A stretch of DNA of 64,000 nucleotides, from assembly GCA_965219635.1 (NCBI GenBank), contig OZ244783.1, forward strand, positions 248,001 through 312,000. Reading direction: 5' to 3'. A program made the position numbers and the translations under genes. Shown here in pieces: positions 24,778 to 33,804 of this stretch (position 1 is its first letter; each line of letters starts with the position of its first letter). The notes beneath the pieces were generated by a model. That model did no database searches, was not told where the DNA came from, and saw nothing but the letters and a program-made list of their open reading frames with translations. Source of the stretch: JAPOXR01 sp965219635 (GTDB taxonomy: Bacteria; Pseudomonadota; Alphaproteobacteria; Rhodobacterales; Rhodobacteraceae).

Positions 24778-25749
24778 CTATGATGAAGCTACCTTCAGGA
24801 CGACTTTGCCAACCGACCGGCGCGCACGAAGCAAATCAAGCGCCTGGTTTGCCTCCTCCAGTTGAAGGACATGCCTGATTTCGGGTTTCAGCTTTCCTTC
24901 TTGGTACCAGCCAAGCAGCGTGCTGGCGCTGCCTGCAATCACACTGGGGCGGAAATTGCGGTAGCCGCCCCAGTAGAAGCCAATCACTGTGAGGTTCTTG
25001 ACAAGAAGTATGTTCGCCGGAATCTGCGGCACATCCCCGGAAGCAAATCCGATTGCAAGCAAACGGGCTTCCGGGTTCGCTGCGCGCATGGCCGCCTTGA
25101 ACTGTTCACCGCCGACCGGGTCGAACACCACATCGGCTCCACCCAGGCCCTTGACGGTTTCGCGTATGTCATCCTGGTCCGTGTCGATTGCATGATCCGC
25201 TCCTGCCGCAAGGACTGCTTTAGCCCTTTCCGCACCCCGCGCCGCCGCAATGACCTCGGCGCCCATGAGCTTTCCCACTGCAACGGCAGCCAGCCCGGTT
25301 CCGCCTGCCGCGCCGAGAACCAGCAGGCGTTCGCCAGGTTGCAGTTCTGCCCGGTGGGAGAGGGCGACATGCGGAGTACCATAGGCAATGAGAAATCCGG
25401 CAGCAGATTCCGCAGGCATCGAGTCTGCAATCGGAATGCAGTTCGCTTCGGGAGCACAGCAGTATTCGGCAAAACCGCCACTTGCGACAAAGGCGATGAC
25501 CCTTTGGCCTGGAACAAGTCCGGAGGAGGATGCCGGGTCGACGCTGTCGATCGTCCCGCAGACTTCAAGCCCGGGCGAAAATGGCAGTTCGGCCTTTTCC
25601 TGGTAGGTTCCGCCCACCATGAGCAGGTCGGCGAAATTGACCCCTGCAGCTTCGACCTTGATGCGGACTTTACCTGGAGACAGTTCGGGAAGGGGTGCTT
25701 CGACGAGTTCCAGTGGCTGGTCGTATTCCTTCAGTTGCATGGCGCGCAT
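24778..25749 (-). CDS. NADPH:quinone oxidoreductase-like medium-chain reductase
   Basis: 323 residues. It follows the quinone-reductase branch of the medium-chain family: AAGVNFADLLMVGGTYQ, PFSPGLEVCGTI, the NADPH-binding GAAGGTGLAAVAVGKLMGA and GGADVVFDPVGGEQF. Zinc-ligand cysteines of alcohol dehydrogenases are absent. It should reduce quinones or enones with NADPH in the cytoplasm. It is 23 bases upstream of the dppD-type gene and on the same strand, so it is probably the first gene of the transporter operon; any metabolic link with the imported solute is unproven. Confidence 0.88.
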   Translation of the reverse strand: MRAMQLKEYDQPLELVEAPLPELSPGKVRIKVEAAGVNFADLLMVGGTYQEKAELPFSPGLEVCGTIDSVDPASSSGLVPGQRVIAFVASGGFAEYCCAPEANCIPIADSMPAESAAGFLIAYGTPHVALSHRAELQPGERLLVLGAAGGTGLAAVAVGKLMGAEVIAAARGAERAKAVLAAGADHAIDTDQDDIRETVKGLGGADVVFDPVGGEQFKAAMRAANPEARLLAIGFASGDVPQIPANILLVKNLTVIGFYWGGYRNFRPSVIAGSASTLLGWYQEGKLKPEIRHVLQLEEANQALDLLRARRSVGKVVLKVASS

Positions 25750-26076
25750 GGCAGCTCCAATCCGGATGGCAGGACAGTTTCCCGCGGATTAACAAATGGC
25801 GCTGCGCCATGAAAGCAAACGATGGCCGGCCGGAGCAGAATTGGCTGCGACAATCCGGCGGCTCACATCCCGGTTGCCTGCGATGGCCTTCGCCCTCTGA
25901 CCGGTTGGCCGCGATTGCCATTTTTGCACAATCTCGCAATTCCTGGTCCGATATGCGAACAGGCTGCCAGATATGCTGGGCGGATCCGTCGCCGCCAACC
26001 TGAATTGAGGCGCCAGCAGTTGGTTGGCAGCCCGTGACGTCAAGGCCGGCATTCAAGGAGAGAACGGAGAAGACTG
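25750..26076. other. Divergent spacer between the oxidoreductase and hisN genes
   Basis: About 330 bases holding the promoters of both divergent units. I see no gene and could not pick out a convincing promoter or operator by eye. A GGAGA stretch just before 26077 is the hisN ribosome site. Confidence 0.5.
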
Positions 26077-26886
26077 ATGAAGCGCCTTGACGAGCAACTG
26101 GAGAATGAACTGATTGATGTGGCTCGTGAACTGGCCGACGCTGCGCGCAGGGAAACACTTGCCTTCTTTCGTTCCCCGGACATGAAAACGGAGAACAAGG
26201 ATGATGACAGCGGCTGGGATCCCGTAACTCAGGCGGACCGGAACGCCGAGCGGGCAATGCGCCGGATTCTGGCGCAGCGGCGTCCGGATGATGGCATCCT
26301 GGGAGAGGAGTTCGAGTCCTTCTCTGGCAACACAGGTTTGCAATGGGTGCTTGACCCGGTTGACGGAACGCGCTCATTCGTAAGCGGTACTCCTGTCTGG
26401 GGTGTCTTGATCGCTGTCTCAGACCAAGACGGCCCGCTCTATGGCATCATAGACCAGCCGTATATCGGCGAGAGATTTGAGGGCGGCTTCGGCAAGGCGA
26501 TCATGCGAGGCCCACTGGGTCTGCGCAAACTCGGTGTGCGTTCAACTTCGGAGGTCGGGAAGGCGATCCTCTTCACCACCTTTCCCGAGATCGGGACCTC
26601 TGCTGAGCGGTCTGCATTCCAGAGGCTTTCGCCAAATGTGCTGCTCACCCGGTACGGGACTGACTGTTATGCATATGCGCTGCTTGCTTGTGGACAGATT
26701 GACCTGGTCGTCGAGGCCGGTCTTCAACCGTACGATATACATGCGCCCATCGCCGTTGTTCTTGCATCCGGGGGTGTTGCCACCGACTGGAGCGGCGATC
26801 CGGCGCATGACCGGACGCGCATCGTGGCGGCCGCCACGCCGGAACTGCATGAGGCAGCACTTGAGTTGCTCGCGTTTCAGGAGTGA
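26077..26886 (+). CDS. hisN: Histidinol-phosphatase, inositol monophosphatase fold
   Basis: 269 residues. The Mg-dependent phosphatase motifs are intact: WDPVTQADRNAE, GEE (Glu77), DPVDGTRSF with Asp93 and Asp96, and the late QPYDIHAPI Asp. The details (GTPVWGVLIA and YGTDCYAYALLACGQIDLVVEA) fit the HisN-type histidinol-phosphatase of alphaproteobacteria, which removes phosphate from L-histidinol phosphate. A general inositol-phosphatase role remains possible. Its end overlaps the convergent hydrolase gene by ten bases. Confidence 0.85.
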   Translation: MKRLDEQLENELIDVARELADAARRETLAFFRSPDMKTENKDDDSGWDPVTQADRNAERAMRRILAQRRPDDGILGEEFESFSGNTGLQWVLDPVDGTRSFVSGTPVWGVLIAVSDQDGPLYGIIDQPYIGERFEGGFGKAIMRGPLGLRKLGVRSTSEVGKAILFTTFPEIGTSAERSAFQRLSPNVLLTRYGTDCYAYALLACGQIDLVVEAGLQPYDIHAPIAVVLASGGVATDWSGDPAHDRTRIVAAATPELHEAALELLAFQE

Positions 26887-27815
26887 CCGGCAAAGAAGGC
26901 GCTGATCCTGTCAAAGACCTCGGTCCTTGTGTGTGCAGCTTCCATGAGCAGTTCGTGTCGGGCGCCGTCCATGATGATTGGCTGGGGCCAGCCCCATTTG
27001 GCGCAATTCTGCTCGGCCGCCTTGAGATCGATGATCTGCTCTTCAGCTCCGAGAAGCACAAGCGACGGAATGCCTGGCGGTGGCAATTCGGCCAAGAACC
27101 GGCACTCGCGAAGCGCCGCATGCAACCATCCGTTGGAAGGGCCACCCTTCGCCAACTCTGGCCGGAGTTCCAGTTGCCTTCTCATGAACTGGTACCGTTC
27201 TGCATCTGACGTCAGGCGGTTGTTCCGGAAGCTGAAAATCTCGATGTGATTTTTTGCACTGGCCCCTGCAACCGGCTTCCTCGACCGCCCGAGGCTCACT
27301 TGCGCAAGGGTCATCGTTTCTGCCACAATCCTGGGTACCGGCGAAAGTCGTAGTCCCCACATGGGGGCACAGAATGCGGCTGCATGCACCGGCAGTCCGG
27401 TCTGCAGCGCCTGCAGGGCAATGGCGCAACCCATCGAATGGGCCAGCAGGAACCACGGTTGCGGCATTGCCAGTTCCTCCAACACTGGCATCACCGCTGC
27501 AACATCCTCGAGATACTCGTCAAAGCTGTCCACATGGCAAAGCCCAGGGCTTGCGCCCAGATCGTCCGAAAGCCCCTGGCGCCTCCAGTCAAAGGTCGCA
27601 AACGACAAATCCCTCTTGCCGAACTCCCAAGCCGCCTCACCGAACTTTTCGATGTACTCGGTTCTTCCGTTGAACAGAACGACTGTTCCCGCCTGTCCGT
27701 GTTTCCAGGCCGCCAATCTGATCCTGACACCATCGGCGCACTTCGCCCAACAGGCCTCGCCTCCCGGTGAGTGATGCATGATTTCGGTGTAGAGCGGCGC
27801 AGGCTGAACTGTCAC
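26877..27815 (-). CDS. Alpha/beta hydrolase, lysophospholipase-like
   Basis: 312 residues. The serine hydrolase triad is readable: Ser in LLAHSMGCAIAL (about residue 126), an acidic residue near EEQIIDLKAAE, and His in DGARHELLME. The early FNGRTEYIEKFGE and FDWRRQGLSDDL match the PldB/monoglyceride lipase group common in Rhodobacterales. No signal peptide is seen. It is coupled to the SCP2-domain gene upstream by a four-base overlap, which suggests a shared lipid role. Confidence 0.85.
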   Translation of the reverse strand: MTVQPAPLYTEIMHHSPGGEACWAKCADGVRIRLAAWKHGQAGTVVLFNGRTEYIEKFGEAAWEFGKRDLSFATFDWRRQGLSDDLGASPGLCHVDSFDEYLEDVAAVMPVLEELAMPQPWFLLAHSMGCAIALQALQTGLPVHAAAFCAPMWGLRLSPVPRIVAETMTLAQVSLGRSRKPVAGASAKNHIEIFSFRNNRLTSDAERYQFMRRQLELRPELAKGGPSNGWLHAALRECRFLAELPPPGIPSLVLLGAEEQIIDLKAAEQNCAKWGWPQPIIMDGARHELLMEAAHTRTEVFDRISAFFAGHS

Positions 27816-28099
27816 TGGAGTCTTCGGGCAAGCGCAGAGGCAATGCCGAGATTGCCTGAAATCGAGATTTCACCAGCAAGATAAGCGGCCGCCGGGTTCA
27901 GACGGCCTTCTATGATCCCCGCGAGGGTTCTCGCATCGCCACGTACGACCAGTTCCGCCTCGCCGCCGCCCTCCCTGACTCCATCGCTGTCAATGGTGAC
28001 GCTCCCGACCTGCTCTATGTCGAATGTGACGGTAGAGGAAAAACCGTTGGGAAAGGCTGCCTCCAGCACGGCGATTGCTTTCGATAGATCTGCCTGCAT
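27812..28099 (-). CDS. SCP2 sterol-binding domain protein
   Basis: 95 residues, the length of one SCP2 domain. The pattern GSVTIDSDGVREGGGEAELVV, then LAGIIEGRLNPAAAYLAGEISISGN, matches small bacterial SCP2 proteins that bind lipids in a hydrophobic tunnel. It precedes and overlaps (ATGA) the hydrolase gene and may deliver lipid substrates to it; this is inference. Confidence 0.85.
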   Translation of the reverse strand: MQADLSKAIAVLEAAFPNGFSSTVTFDIEQVGSVTIDSDGVREGGGEAELVVRGDARTLAGIIEGRLNPAAAYLAGEISISGNLGIASALARRLQ

Positions 28100-28147
28100 C
28101 GGTCGTGGCTCTCACATTGCAATTGCCTGCATGAGGGAATTTCGGCT

Positions 28148-28738
28148 ATGTATAGGCAAATGTTCCGGTTTGAGAAACACTTCGGTACGGTCAGAGCGAT
28201 TGCTCTGACGATTTTGCTCTCATGGGCGATTGTTTCACTCCCGGCTGCAAACGCCGAGGAGGCTTCCCGGCTTGACGAGCTGTTCGAACAGCTGAGGGAG
28301 GCCGATGCGGCGGCAGGACTTGTGATTGAACACGAGATCATGAAGGAATGGTCCAGGTCGGGATCTCCGTCGATGGACCTGCTTCTGGCCCGGGGACGCT
28401 CGGCAATGTCCAGGGAAAGACATATGTTGGCAATCCGGCGCCTCAGTGCGCTGGTCGAATTCGCCCCGGGATTTGCGGAAGGCTGGAATGCGCGGGCCAC
28501 TGCATATTATCTTGCAGGAATGGACGACCTTTCGCTGGCAGATATTGGCCGTACGCTGATGCTGGAGCCTCGGCATTTCGGGGCACTGTCCGGCTATGGC
28601 ATGATCATGGAGAAAAGGGGTAACGTGGTTGCGGCGCTGAAGGCGTATGAGCTCGTCGAGGAATTGTATCCCAACCGCGAAGGATTGGCAGACACCCTGG
28701 AACGGCTCAGAAAAAAGACTGCAGATCTCTCCATCTGA
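28148..28738 (+). CDS. Secreted tetratricopeptide-repeat protein
   Basis: 196 residues. A signal peptide spans about the first 36 residues (TILLSWAIVSLPAANAE). It is followed by an acidic helix and three TPR-like helix pairs, recognisable in ARGRSAMSRERHMLAIRRLS, GWNARATAYYLAGMDDLSLAD and YGMIMEKRGNVVAALKAYE. It is probably a periplasmic scaffold. It is divergent from the SCP2 gene and 11 bases upstream of the helicase gene. Confidence 0.78.
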   Translation: MYRQMFRFEKHFGTVRAIALTILLSWAIVSLPAANAEEASRLDELFEQLREADAAAGLVIEHEIMKEWSRSGSPSMDLLLARGRSAMSRERHMLAIRRLSALVEFAPGFAEGWNARATAYYLAGMDDLSLADIGRTLMLEPRHFGALSGYGMIMEKRGNVVAALKAYELVEELYPNREGLADTLERLRKKTADLSI

Positions 28739-28749
28739 TCCCGCCCGGA

Positions 28750-31700
28750 ATGAAGACCGTTTCCACTGGAGGCCGCATCAAGGCGGTTCTTGGCCCAACG
28801 AACACGGGCAAGACAAGATTTGCCATAGAACGCATGCTGGCCCACCGCACAGGCGTGATCGGGCTGCCGCTGCGCCTGCTCGCCCGGGAAGTCTATGACA
28901 AGGTCCGGGTGCAGCGCGGCCCGTCTTCGGTGGCGCTTCTGACGGGTGAAGAACGGATCATACCGGAGCGCGCCAAATACTGGGTGTGCACCGTCGAGGC
29001 GATGCCAGTCGCCAACGGTGCAGACTTCATGTGCGTCGATGAAATCCAGCTCTGCGGCGATCGCGAGCGGGGACATGTGTTTACTGACCGCCTGCTCAGG
29101 GCACGCGGCCAGGTCGAAACGATGTTTCTGGGATCGGACACAATGCGGCCGGTCATATCAAGGCTGGTTGATGGCACCCTGTTCGAGCATCGGGAAAGGT
29201 TGTCCTCGCTCAGCCATACCGGCTCGCGAAAGATCTCCCGCATGCGGCCGCGATCGGCGCTGGTGGCCTTTTCGGTAGAGGAAGTCTACGCGATTGCCGA
29301 AATCGTCAGGCGGCAGCGAGGGGGAGCCGCTGTTGTCATGGGCGCGCTGAGCCCGCGAACGCGCAATGCGCAGGTTGAACTCTACCAGAACGGAGACGTT
29401 GATTTCCTGGTTGCGACCGATGCCATCGGCATGGGGCTGAATCTGAAGATCGAACATGTCGCATTCGTTGGTCTGACAAAGTTCGATGGCAACAAGATCC
29501 GCAGGCTGGCCCCGAACGAAATTGCGCAGATCGCCGGACGGGCCGGCCGCTACAAGACACCAGGAACGTTCGGCACGACTGCGGATGCCGGGCCGATGGA
29601 TCCGGAAGCGGTGGCAGCCATTGAGGAGAACAGATTCCGTAATCTGACGTCCCTGCAATGGCGGAGTTCCGATCTGGATTTCCGGTCGGCCGATACGCTT
29701 CTGGCGTCTCTGCGTCAGGATAGTGGCAATCCGATGCTGGCGCGGGCGCAGGAAGCAGAAGATGTAGCAGCATTGCGGGAGTTGTCCGAAATCCCTGATG
29801 TGCGGCAGCGGCTGTCGTCGCCGCAGGATGTGCGCCTGCTGTGGGGAGTCTGCCAGATTCCGAATTTCATCGGGACGTCGATTGATGACCATGCCGGCAT
29901 GATTAGGACGGTCTTTAATTTCGTCCGGGACAGCGGGTATATTCCGGACGACTGGCTGGAGAAACAGGTTCGCCAGATCGACCGCATCGACGGGGAAGTT
30001 GACACTCTTGCCCGAAGGATCGCCGGAATCCGCAACTGGACTTATGTTTCGCACCGTCCCGACTGGGTAGAGAACTCTTCATACTGGCAGGAGCGCACCC
30101 GGGCTGTTGAGGATCGGATATCCGACGCGCTGCATGCCGGACTGACGAAACGTTTCGTTGACCGGCGAACCAGTGTGCTGCTCAAGCACATGAAGCAAAA
30201 GGAGAAACTGGTGACCACTGTAAACGCTGAAGGCGAAGTGGAGGTCGAGGGTGAACATGTAGGCAGGTTGGTGGGCTTCAGGTTCATCCAGGCAGCGGCA
30301 TCCACTCCAGAGGAAGAACGGGCGGTCAAGGCGGCAAGCCTGAAGGTCCTGGCGCCGGAACTCCTGCTGAGGGCCAACCGCCTCTACAATGCCCCGAACA
30401 CCGAGTTCGACCTGACGGAACAGGGCGGCTTGATGTGGGGAGAACATTCTGTCGGCAAGCTGTTGCAGGGCAAGGCCCCGCTGGAACCCGAAATCGAGGT
30501 GTTCGTTGACGAGCACGCCTGCGAGGAAGCCCGTGAAAAGGTCAGCAGGCGGCTGAAGGCCTTTGTCGGTCAGAAGATTGCGTCGGGTTGCGAGGCGCTG
30601 CAGCAACTGGCGGCCGATGAGGAGATCACCGGACTTGCCCGCGGAGTTGCGTACCGGATTGTCGAGTCGCTGGGTGTCATTGAACGGACAGCAATTGCCG
30701 GGGATGTGAAGGAACTCGACCAGGACAACCGAAAGCTGCTGCGCAGGCATGGCGTCAGGTTCGGTCAACGCACGATTTACGTTCAACCTGTGCTGCGGCC
30801 CGAGGCAACTCGCTGGCGTATCGTGCTCTGGTCGTTGTCGCGGGGACTGCCGGTCTTTCCGCCCCCGCCTCCGCCCGGCCTTGTCACGATACCGGCAAAT
30901 CCGGAGGCGCCCGATGGATATTATCCACTGTCCGGATACGATGCGGTCGGAAACCTTGCCATTCGCATTGACATGCTTGAGCGGCTTCTCAACCTGCTCA
31001 GGGCCGAGGACGGCCGCGCCGGGTTTGAGGCAACAGCCGACATGCTCTCCATAACCGGGCTTTCGCTTGAGAGGTTTGCCGAACTCATGAACGGGTTGGG
31101 CTACAGGGCGGACAGGTTTGAACGCCAGAAGGAACGGGCGCCGTTGGAAGCCAGGGAAGAGGGAAGGGAGCCGGTTCCTGGTGAAGCTGCAGCGGTTGAG
31201 GTGCCAGTGGAGGGCGGGACGCAAGCCGTCGAGAACGCAACTGCTGAAGGCGATGCCGCCGCTGTGCAGGAATTGGACCCGGTTGCTGAAGCAACCGATG
31301 AGCCGGCACCACCCGCACCGGAGGCTGAAGCCGGCATTCAGGCCGAAACGGCTTCGGGTGAAGCCAAGGCAGCTGAATTGCCAGTGGAGGGCGGGACGCA
31401 TGCCGTCGAAGGCGCAACTGCCGAAGGCGATGCCGCCGCTGCGCAGCAATTGGTTCCGGCCGCTGATGCAGCTGATGAATCAACATCACACGCGCCGGAG
31501 GTTGGAGCCGGAACTCATGCCGAAGCGGATTCAGTTCCGCAAGAACCTGAAATGGTGGTGGCCTACAGGTTTACATGGCAACCGAAGCGGCGGCAAAGGC
31601 AGGGCCGCAGGGAGGCAGCGGGGCCGGAAGGCAGGCGCAGCGCTCCAGGCCGGCAAAAGAGCCGCCCGCAGCGCAAGAGAAAGGAAACCGCGCGAGCTGC

Positions 31701-31803
31701 AGGCAAGGCTGAGTCCAACTTGCCAAGGCAGGAGCGGAAAGAAAGGCCGGTTGATCCAGACAATCCTTTCAGTGTGCTCATGGAACTCAAGGAAAAACTC
31801 TGA
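28750..31803 (+). CDS. SUV3-like RNA/DNA helicase with repetitive C-terminal tail
   Basis: 1017 residues. The superfamily 2 core is present: Walker A GPTNTGKT (15-22), a DExx box seen as VDEIQLCGDR, and motif VI QIAGRAGRYKTPGTFG. This is the helicase group related to mitochondrial SUV3 and conserved in alphaproteobacteria, thought to act in RNA turnover. After about residue 800 the tail becomes Ala/Glu/Pro-rich, with a 59-residue tandem duplication (31201-31554), then a strongly basic Arg/Lys stretch and a short conserved end, DPDNPFSVLMELKEKL. The tail may bind RNA or partners. Confidence 0.88.
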   Translation: MKTVSTGGRIKAVLGPTNTGKTRFAIERMLAHRTGVIGLPLRLLAREVYDKVRVQRGPSSVALLTGEERIIPERAKYWVCTVEAMPVANGADFMCVDEIQLCGDRERGHVFTDRLLRARGQVETMFLGSDTMRPVISRLVDGTLFEHRERLSSLSHTGSRKISRMRPRSALVAFSVEEVYAIAEIVRRQRGGAAVVMGALSPRTRNAQVELYQNGDVDFLVATDAIGMGLNLKIEHVAFVGLTKFDGNKIRRLAPNEIAQIAGRAGRYKTPGTFGTTADAGPMDPEAVAAIEENRFRNLTSLQWRSSDLDFRSADTLLASLRQDSGNPMLARAQEAEDVAALRELSEIPDVRQRLSSPQDVRLLWGVCQIPNFIGTSIDDHAGMIRTVFNFVRDSGYIPDDWLEKQVRQIDRIDGEVDTLARRIAGIRNWTYVSHRPDWVENSSYWQERTRAVEDRISDALHAGLTKRFVDRRTSVLLKHMKQKEKLVTTVNAEGEVEVEGEHVGRLVGFRFIQAAASTPEEERAVKAASLKVLAPELLLRANRLYNAPNTEFDLTEQGGLMWGEHSVGKLLQGKAPLEPEIEVFVDEHACEEAREKVSRRLKAFVGQKIASGCEALQQLAADEEITGLARGVAYRIVESLGVIERTAIAGDVKELDQDNRKLLRRHGVRFGQRTIYVQPVLRPEATRWRIVLWSLSRGLPVFPPPPPPGLVTIPANPEAPDGYYPLSGYDAVGNLAIRIDMLERLLNLLRAEDGRAGFEATADMLSITGLSLERFAELMNGLGYRADRFERQKERAPLEAREEGREPVPGEAAAVEVPVEGGTQAVENATAEGDAAAVQELDPVAEATDEPAPPAPEAEAGIQAETASGEAKAAELPVEGGTHAVEGATAEGDAAAAQQLVPAADAADESTSHAPEVGAGTHAEADSVPQEPEMVVAYRFTWQPKRRQRQGRREAAGPEGRRSAPGRQKSRPQRKRKETARAAGKAESNLPRQERKERPVDPDNPFSVLMELKEKL
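31201..31554 (+). repeat. 177-bp imperfect tandem duplication inside the helicase gene
   Basis: Two in-frame copies with a period of 177 bases (59 codons), each beginning with a PVEGGT segment followed by HAVEGATAEGDAAA or a variant. Copy 1 starts at about 31201, copy 2 at about 31378. Differences between the copies show that it is not fresh. It lies in the low-complexity tail. Confidence 0.85.
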
Positions 31804-31938
31804 GTTGGGGAAAGCTGCGTCTTCAGGCGCCGGCCTTCCTTGCGCGACCGAAGGCCGGATTTGGAACTTGAATGAACTCGGAGCCGTCTCTATCTAGCCG
31901 ACTTCCTCCGGCGCAAACGCCTGCATCAAGAGGCTGCA

Positions 31939-32277
31939 ATGACATATGTGGTGACCGATAAGTGCATCGGTTGCAAATACACCGACTGCGTCGAGGTTTG
32001 TCCTGTCGACTGCTTCTATGAAGGCGAGAACATGCTCGTCATTCATCCCGACGAGTGCATCGATTGCGGGGTTTGCGAGCCCGAATGCCCGGTTGATGCC
32101 ATTTTGCCGGATACCGAGCCGGACACGGAGCACTGGGTCGAATTCAACCGGAAATACTCTGAAATCTGGCCGGTGATCTTCGAGAAGACCGACCCGCTGC
32201 CAGACGCGGAAAGCCGGGAGGATGAAGAGGGCAAACTGGAGAAGTACTTCTCGGAGCGCCCGGGACCCGGGTCGTGA
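31939..32277 (+). CDS. fdxA: Seven-iron ferredoxin FdxA
   Basis: 112 residues. The pattern of the 7Fe group is clear: Cys9, Cys17 and Cys50 for the 3Fe-4S cluster, and Cys21, Cys40, Cys43 and Cys46 for the 4Fe-4S cluster (KCIGCKYTDCVEVCPVDCF, then CIDCGVCEPECPVDA). The C-terminal extension with HWVEFNRKYSEIWP is usual in alphaproteobacterial FdxA. It is a cytoplasmic electron carrier and could serve the oxygenases of the region, but that is not shown. It sits between the helicase and carD genes. Confidence 0.95.
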   Translation: MTYVVTDKCIGCKYTDCVEVCPVDCFYEGENMLVIHPDECIDCGVCEPECPVDAILPDTEPDTEHWVEFNRKYSEIWPVIFEKTDPLPDAESREDEEGKLEKYFSERPGPGS

Positions 32278-32346
32278 ACAGCGCCCGGCCGGCGGAGGCT
32301 GGAACAGTGCTGCGGCAGTGGAATGTGCAAGAAAGGATCTGACCGG

Positions 32347-32859
32347 ATGGGCAAGAAACGCAAGGCTTTCAATTTTTCGGTCGGCCAGCATGTGGTCTAT
32401 CCGGCGCATGGAGTCGGCAAGATAGTGGCGATCGAGCGCGAGTCGGTTGCCGGCGTAGAATTGGAGATGTTTGTCGTCTTCATAGAAAAGGACAAGCTGA
32501 CCCTGCGGATTCCAACAAGCAAGGCAACCGCAATAGGCATGCGGAGCTTGGCGACTCCGGAGCTTGCTCAGGAAGCTTTGAACACACTCAAGGGCAAGGC
32601 GGTGGTCAAGCGGTTGATGTGGTCGCGACGTGCCCAGGAATATGACCAGAAGATCAATTCCGGAGACATCATCCAGATCTCCGAGGTCGTCAGGGACCTT
32701 CACCGGAAGGACGAACAACGTGAACAGTCTTATTCCGAGCGGCAACTCTACGAGTCTGCAGTCAACAGGCTGACCCGGGAAATCGCAGCCGTGAAGTCCC
32801 AGAGTGAAGAAACGGCCAATGCCGACATCCTGAAGATACTGAACAACAGGAAGAAATAG
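32347..32859 (+). CDS. carD: CarD-family RNA polymerase-binding regulator
   Basis: 170 residues from the ATG at 32347. The N-terminal RNAP-interaction domain starts FNFSVGQHVVYPAHGVGKIV (about residues 8-27), and the helical DNA-binding part follows. CarD binds the polymerase beta subunit and stabilises open promoter complexes. The upstream Met at 32323 lacks a ribosome site, whereas an AAAGGA stretch precedes 32347. The fdxA-carD order is typical of Rhodobacterales. Confidence 0.94.
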   Translation: MGKKRKAFNFSVGQHVVYPAHGVGKIVAIERESVAGVELEMFVVFIEKDKLTLRIPTSKATAIGMRSLATPELAQEALNTLKGKAVVKRLMWSRRAQEYDQKINSGDIIQISEVVRDLHRKDEQREQSYSERQLYESAVNRLTREIAAVKSQSEETANADILKILNNRKK

Positions 32860-32862
32860 CCG

Positions 32863-32894
32863 GACCGGCCACTGGCTGCCTTGCCGTGCCGGTC
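32863..32894 (+). terminator. Possible hairpin after carD
   Basis: GACCGGC (32863-32869) and GCCGGTC (32888-32894) can form a 7-bp stem with an 18-base loop three bases after the carD stop. There is no T-run, so the terminator assignment is weak. Confidence 0.3.
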
Positions 32895-32952
32895 TTGAGG
32901 CTCCCAATACTCGACAGCGTTTGGTCCAGTCGTTTCCGAATTCGCAGGTAAG

Positions 32953-33720
32953 TCACCAAGCGGCGGCGAAGCAGGCAAGCAGGGAGAGTTCTGCGGCCTG
33001 TTGTGAGGCACCGAGCACATCTCCGGTTATGCCACCCACTTTCTGATTTGCCAGCCAGGCTACGGCGAAAGCGGCAATGGCGGCGACACAGGTGGCCGGC
33101 AAGATGCGCCACCCCACGAAGGCAAGAGCCAATGCAATCGCGAGAGCAAATGCCAGGACAACGGATGCAGTTGAAGGTGTGCCGACACTGGCTGCAAGCC
33201 CGTCGCTGCGTGCTAGTGGAGTCACACGAAAGACCAGGACCATCATTGCCCGCGACAATGCTGCGGCGGCAATCAGCGGTCCGAACACGGCACCTGCATC
33301 GAATACGCCTTCCATGCCCGAGTGGCGGCCAATGAGGAATAGGCCAATGGCGATTGCTCCGTATGCGCCAAGCCGGCTGTCCTTCATGATCCGCAACCGG
33401 TCCTGTTGGTCGCGGCCGCCGAACAGCCCGTCGGCGGTATCGGCAAGGCCGTCCTCATGGAGTGCGCCGGTGGCGAGTATCATGCAGCCCAACGCCAGAA
33501 GCGCCGCTACGCTGGTGCTTGTGCCCAGCAGCATCAAAAGCAGGGCAATGAATGCTCCCAGCGCGCCTATTGCCGCGCCTGCAATTGGCCATGCCCATGA
33601 TGATGAAGCCGATACCGGACCATGAAATCCCGCCGGGACGGGAATCCGCGTCAGCAGCGCAAGGGCTGCGGGAATGTCGCGCAATCGCGGCAACTGGTCG
33701 CGGGGCAGATGACCGTACAT
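32953..33720 (-). CDS. cobS: Adenosylcobinamide-GDP ribazoletransferase (cobalamin synthase)
   Basis: 255 residues, an integral membrane protein with six to seven hydrophobic segments. Diagnostic motifs are LTRIPVP near the N-terminus, HEDGLADTADGLFGGRDQQDRL (about residues 88-109), KDSRLGAYGA and GGITGDVLGA. CobS joins adenosylcobinamide-GDP to alpha-ribazole, the last step of B12 assembly. It is divergent from cobT, with 84 bases between them. Confidence 0.95.
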   Translation of the reverse strand: MYGHLPRDQLPRLRDIPAALALLTRIPVPAGFHGPVSASSSWAWPIAGAAIGALGAFIALLLMLLGTSTSVAALLALGCMILATGALHEDGLADTADGLFGGRDQQDRLRIMKDSRLGAYGAIAIGLFLIGRHSGMEGVFDAGAVFGPLIAAAALSRAMMVLVFRVTPLARSDGLAASVGTPSTASVVLAFALAIALALAFVGWRILPATCVAAIAAFAVAWLANQKVGGITGDVLGASQQAAELSLLACFAAAW

Positions 33721-33804
33721 CCTGGAGCCTCAATCGCGGTTCTTTGTTGCAGGATGACGCGGTAATGCATGACCCCCAACTGTTCAACTGACGGAGCAGG
33801 GTAG

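Noticed and set aside
30079..31449. A 456-codon minus-strand frame inside the helicase gene
   Set aside because: It is antisense to the helicase; the helicase motifs and conserved C-terminus show which strand codes.
31201..31554. CRISPR array or mobile repeat
   Set aside because: Only two imperfect copies, in frame within a coding tail; no regular short repeats and spacers.
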